The notes beneath the pieces are model-generated. The model searched no databases. It had not been told where the DNA came from and was given only the letters and a program-made list of their open reading frames with translations. The translations under genes and the position numbers were made by a program. Positions 63,634 through 64,000 of a stretch of 64,000 nt of DNA are shown piece by piece. The first letter of the stretch is position 1. Each line of letters starts with the position of its first letter. This DNA is from Desulfurella acetivorans A63. GTDB lineage: Bacteria > Campylobacterota_A > Desulfurellia > Desulfurellales > Desulfurellaceae. The stretch lies in contig CP007051.1 in NCBI GenBank assembly GCA_000517565.1, positions 643,039 through 707,038 of the forward strand, in the 5' to 3' direction.

Positions 63634-64000
63634 CTATTTAAAGCTTCATATATTGCACACATGTCAATTTTTGAATAATTTGCAAGACCTTTTTTGTAAG
63701 TTTCGTTAACTATAGATAAAGCCGGGCAGAAAGCTTTTTTATCTTCTGCTAATTTTACAGCGAATCCTAAATCCTTTTGCATGTGTTCGTACGGAAAGTG
63801 AGCTTCGTAATTGTTTGACAAAATATTTTTGCCTTTTAGTTCAAACATTGAATTTGCAAAAGCACCGGAGTTTAATAAATCAAGCACTACATTCAAGTCC
63901 AAATTAAGTTTTTTTGCTAGCTGAAGACCTTCTGCTAAAGCTTGCATTGTGATACCCATCACCTGATTGTTTACAATTTTTAAGTAAGAAGCGTTTGGTA
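63630..64000 (-). CDS. beta-hydroxyacid dehydrogenase (HIBADH/GLYR family), C-terminal part, runs off right edge
   Basis: The visible part of about 122 residues contains PNASYLKIVNNQVMG with the conserved catalytic Lys of the family, followed by the C-terminal helical domain (GLQLAKKLNLDLNVVLDLL, NYEAHFPYEHMQKDLGFAVKLA). The NAD(P)-binding part lies outside the window. Substrates in the family include 3-hydroxyisobutyrate, glyoxylate and succinic semialdehyde. It overlaps the Rrf2 gene by 4 bp at the 3' ends. Confidence 0.87.
   Translation of the reverse strand, partial: PNASYLKIVNNQVMGITMQALAEGLQLAKKLNLDLNVVLDLLNSGAFANSMFELKGKNILSNNYEAHFPYEHMQKDLGFAVKLAEDKKAFCPALSIVNETYKKGLANYSKIDMCAIYEALNS

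Overview
The window is a dense stretch of an AT-rich bacterial chromosome (about 30% G+C by eye). Genes on both strands are tightly packed, with many 1-30 bp overlaps. LptE, an RND pump, RlpA and two-subunit succinyl-CoA ligase point to a Gram-negative cell. ATP-type PEP carboxykinase, a NifX-like protein, an M18 aminopeptidase, a CBS-containing family II pyrophosphatase, AddAB-type recombination enzymes and a biotin cluster with its own small esterase would fit an anaerobic, deep-branching Campylobacterota or Desulfurella/Hippea-like organism. That placement is my inference and was not tested. Both tRNAs (Gln-CTG, Glu-CTC) carry encoded CCA.

Layout. 0-2.6 kb (minus): lysS (partial), prfB with a programmed +1 frameshift, a PemK/MazF-like toxin and a small partner ORF, and menG/ubiE. 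2.6-7.5 kb (plus): an M24 peptidase, a J-domain protein, a thiamin-binding MTH1187-type protein, a NifX-like protein, hpf, ptsN, rapZ and pyrB. 7.5-11.8 kb (minus): a frameshifted HD-GYP gene, an M18 peptidase and proS. 11.9-15.5 kb: rlpA, pckA, two tRNAs and a lipoprotein of foreign-looking composition. 15.5-17.4 kb holds no intact gene: a decayed zinc-ribbon membrane gene, an orphan degenerate CRISPR repeat, an 11-repeat CRISPR array without cas genes, and a promoter-like AT-rich flank. 17.4-25.2 kb: lptE, a frameshifted EAL-like/HDOD gene, addA and addB. 25.3-30.7 kb: bioC, an esterase and bioF, divergent from bioA, bioD and hemB. 30.7-44.6 kb: htrA, bcp, a minus-strand run (GNAT, hisD, coaBC, ppaC, Nudix, epimerase, flavin-binding protein), an RND pump with its adaptor, a frameshifted SDR gene and a CMD protein. 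44.6-50.1 kb: moaD/thiF-like genes and a wall block (amidase, 29-aa ORF, penicillin-binding protein, ctpA). 50.2-54.1 kb: a PAS-GGDEF-EAL-CZB protein divergent from an SCP2-like and a PhnD-like gene. 54-63.2 kb (minus): rarA, thiL, a CNNM/DUF21 protein, rpe, purL, rimO, sucC and sucD. The right edge has an Rrf2 regulator and a partial beta-hydroxyacid dehydrogenase.

Two signals recur. First, several genes have a good sigma70-type promoter (TTGAMA-like, 16-17 bp, TATAAT-like) whose -10 box ends only 6-7 bp before the start codon, with no Shine-Dalgarno. This predicts leaderless mRNAs for rlpA, moaD, rarA, rrf2, the GGDEF-EAL gene and a hypothetical gene, and perhaps addA, ubiE and sucC. Second, five genes are split by one small indel each. 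Four of these lie in A/T runs and one in a TA repeat, and each gene restores to normal length when corrected. They could be sequencing errors, recent mutations or polymerase-slippage sites.
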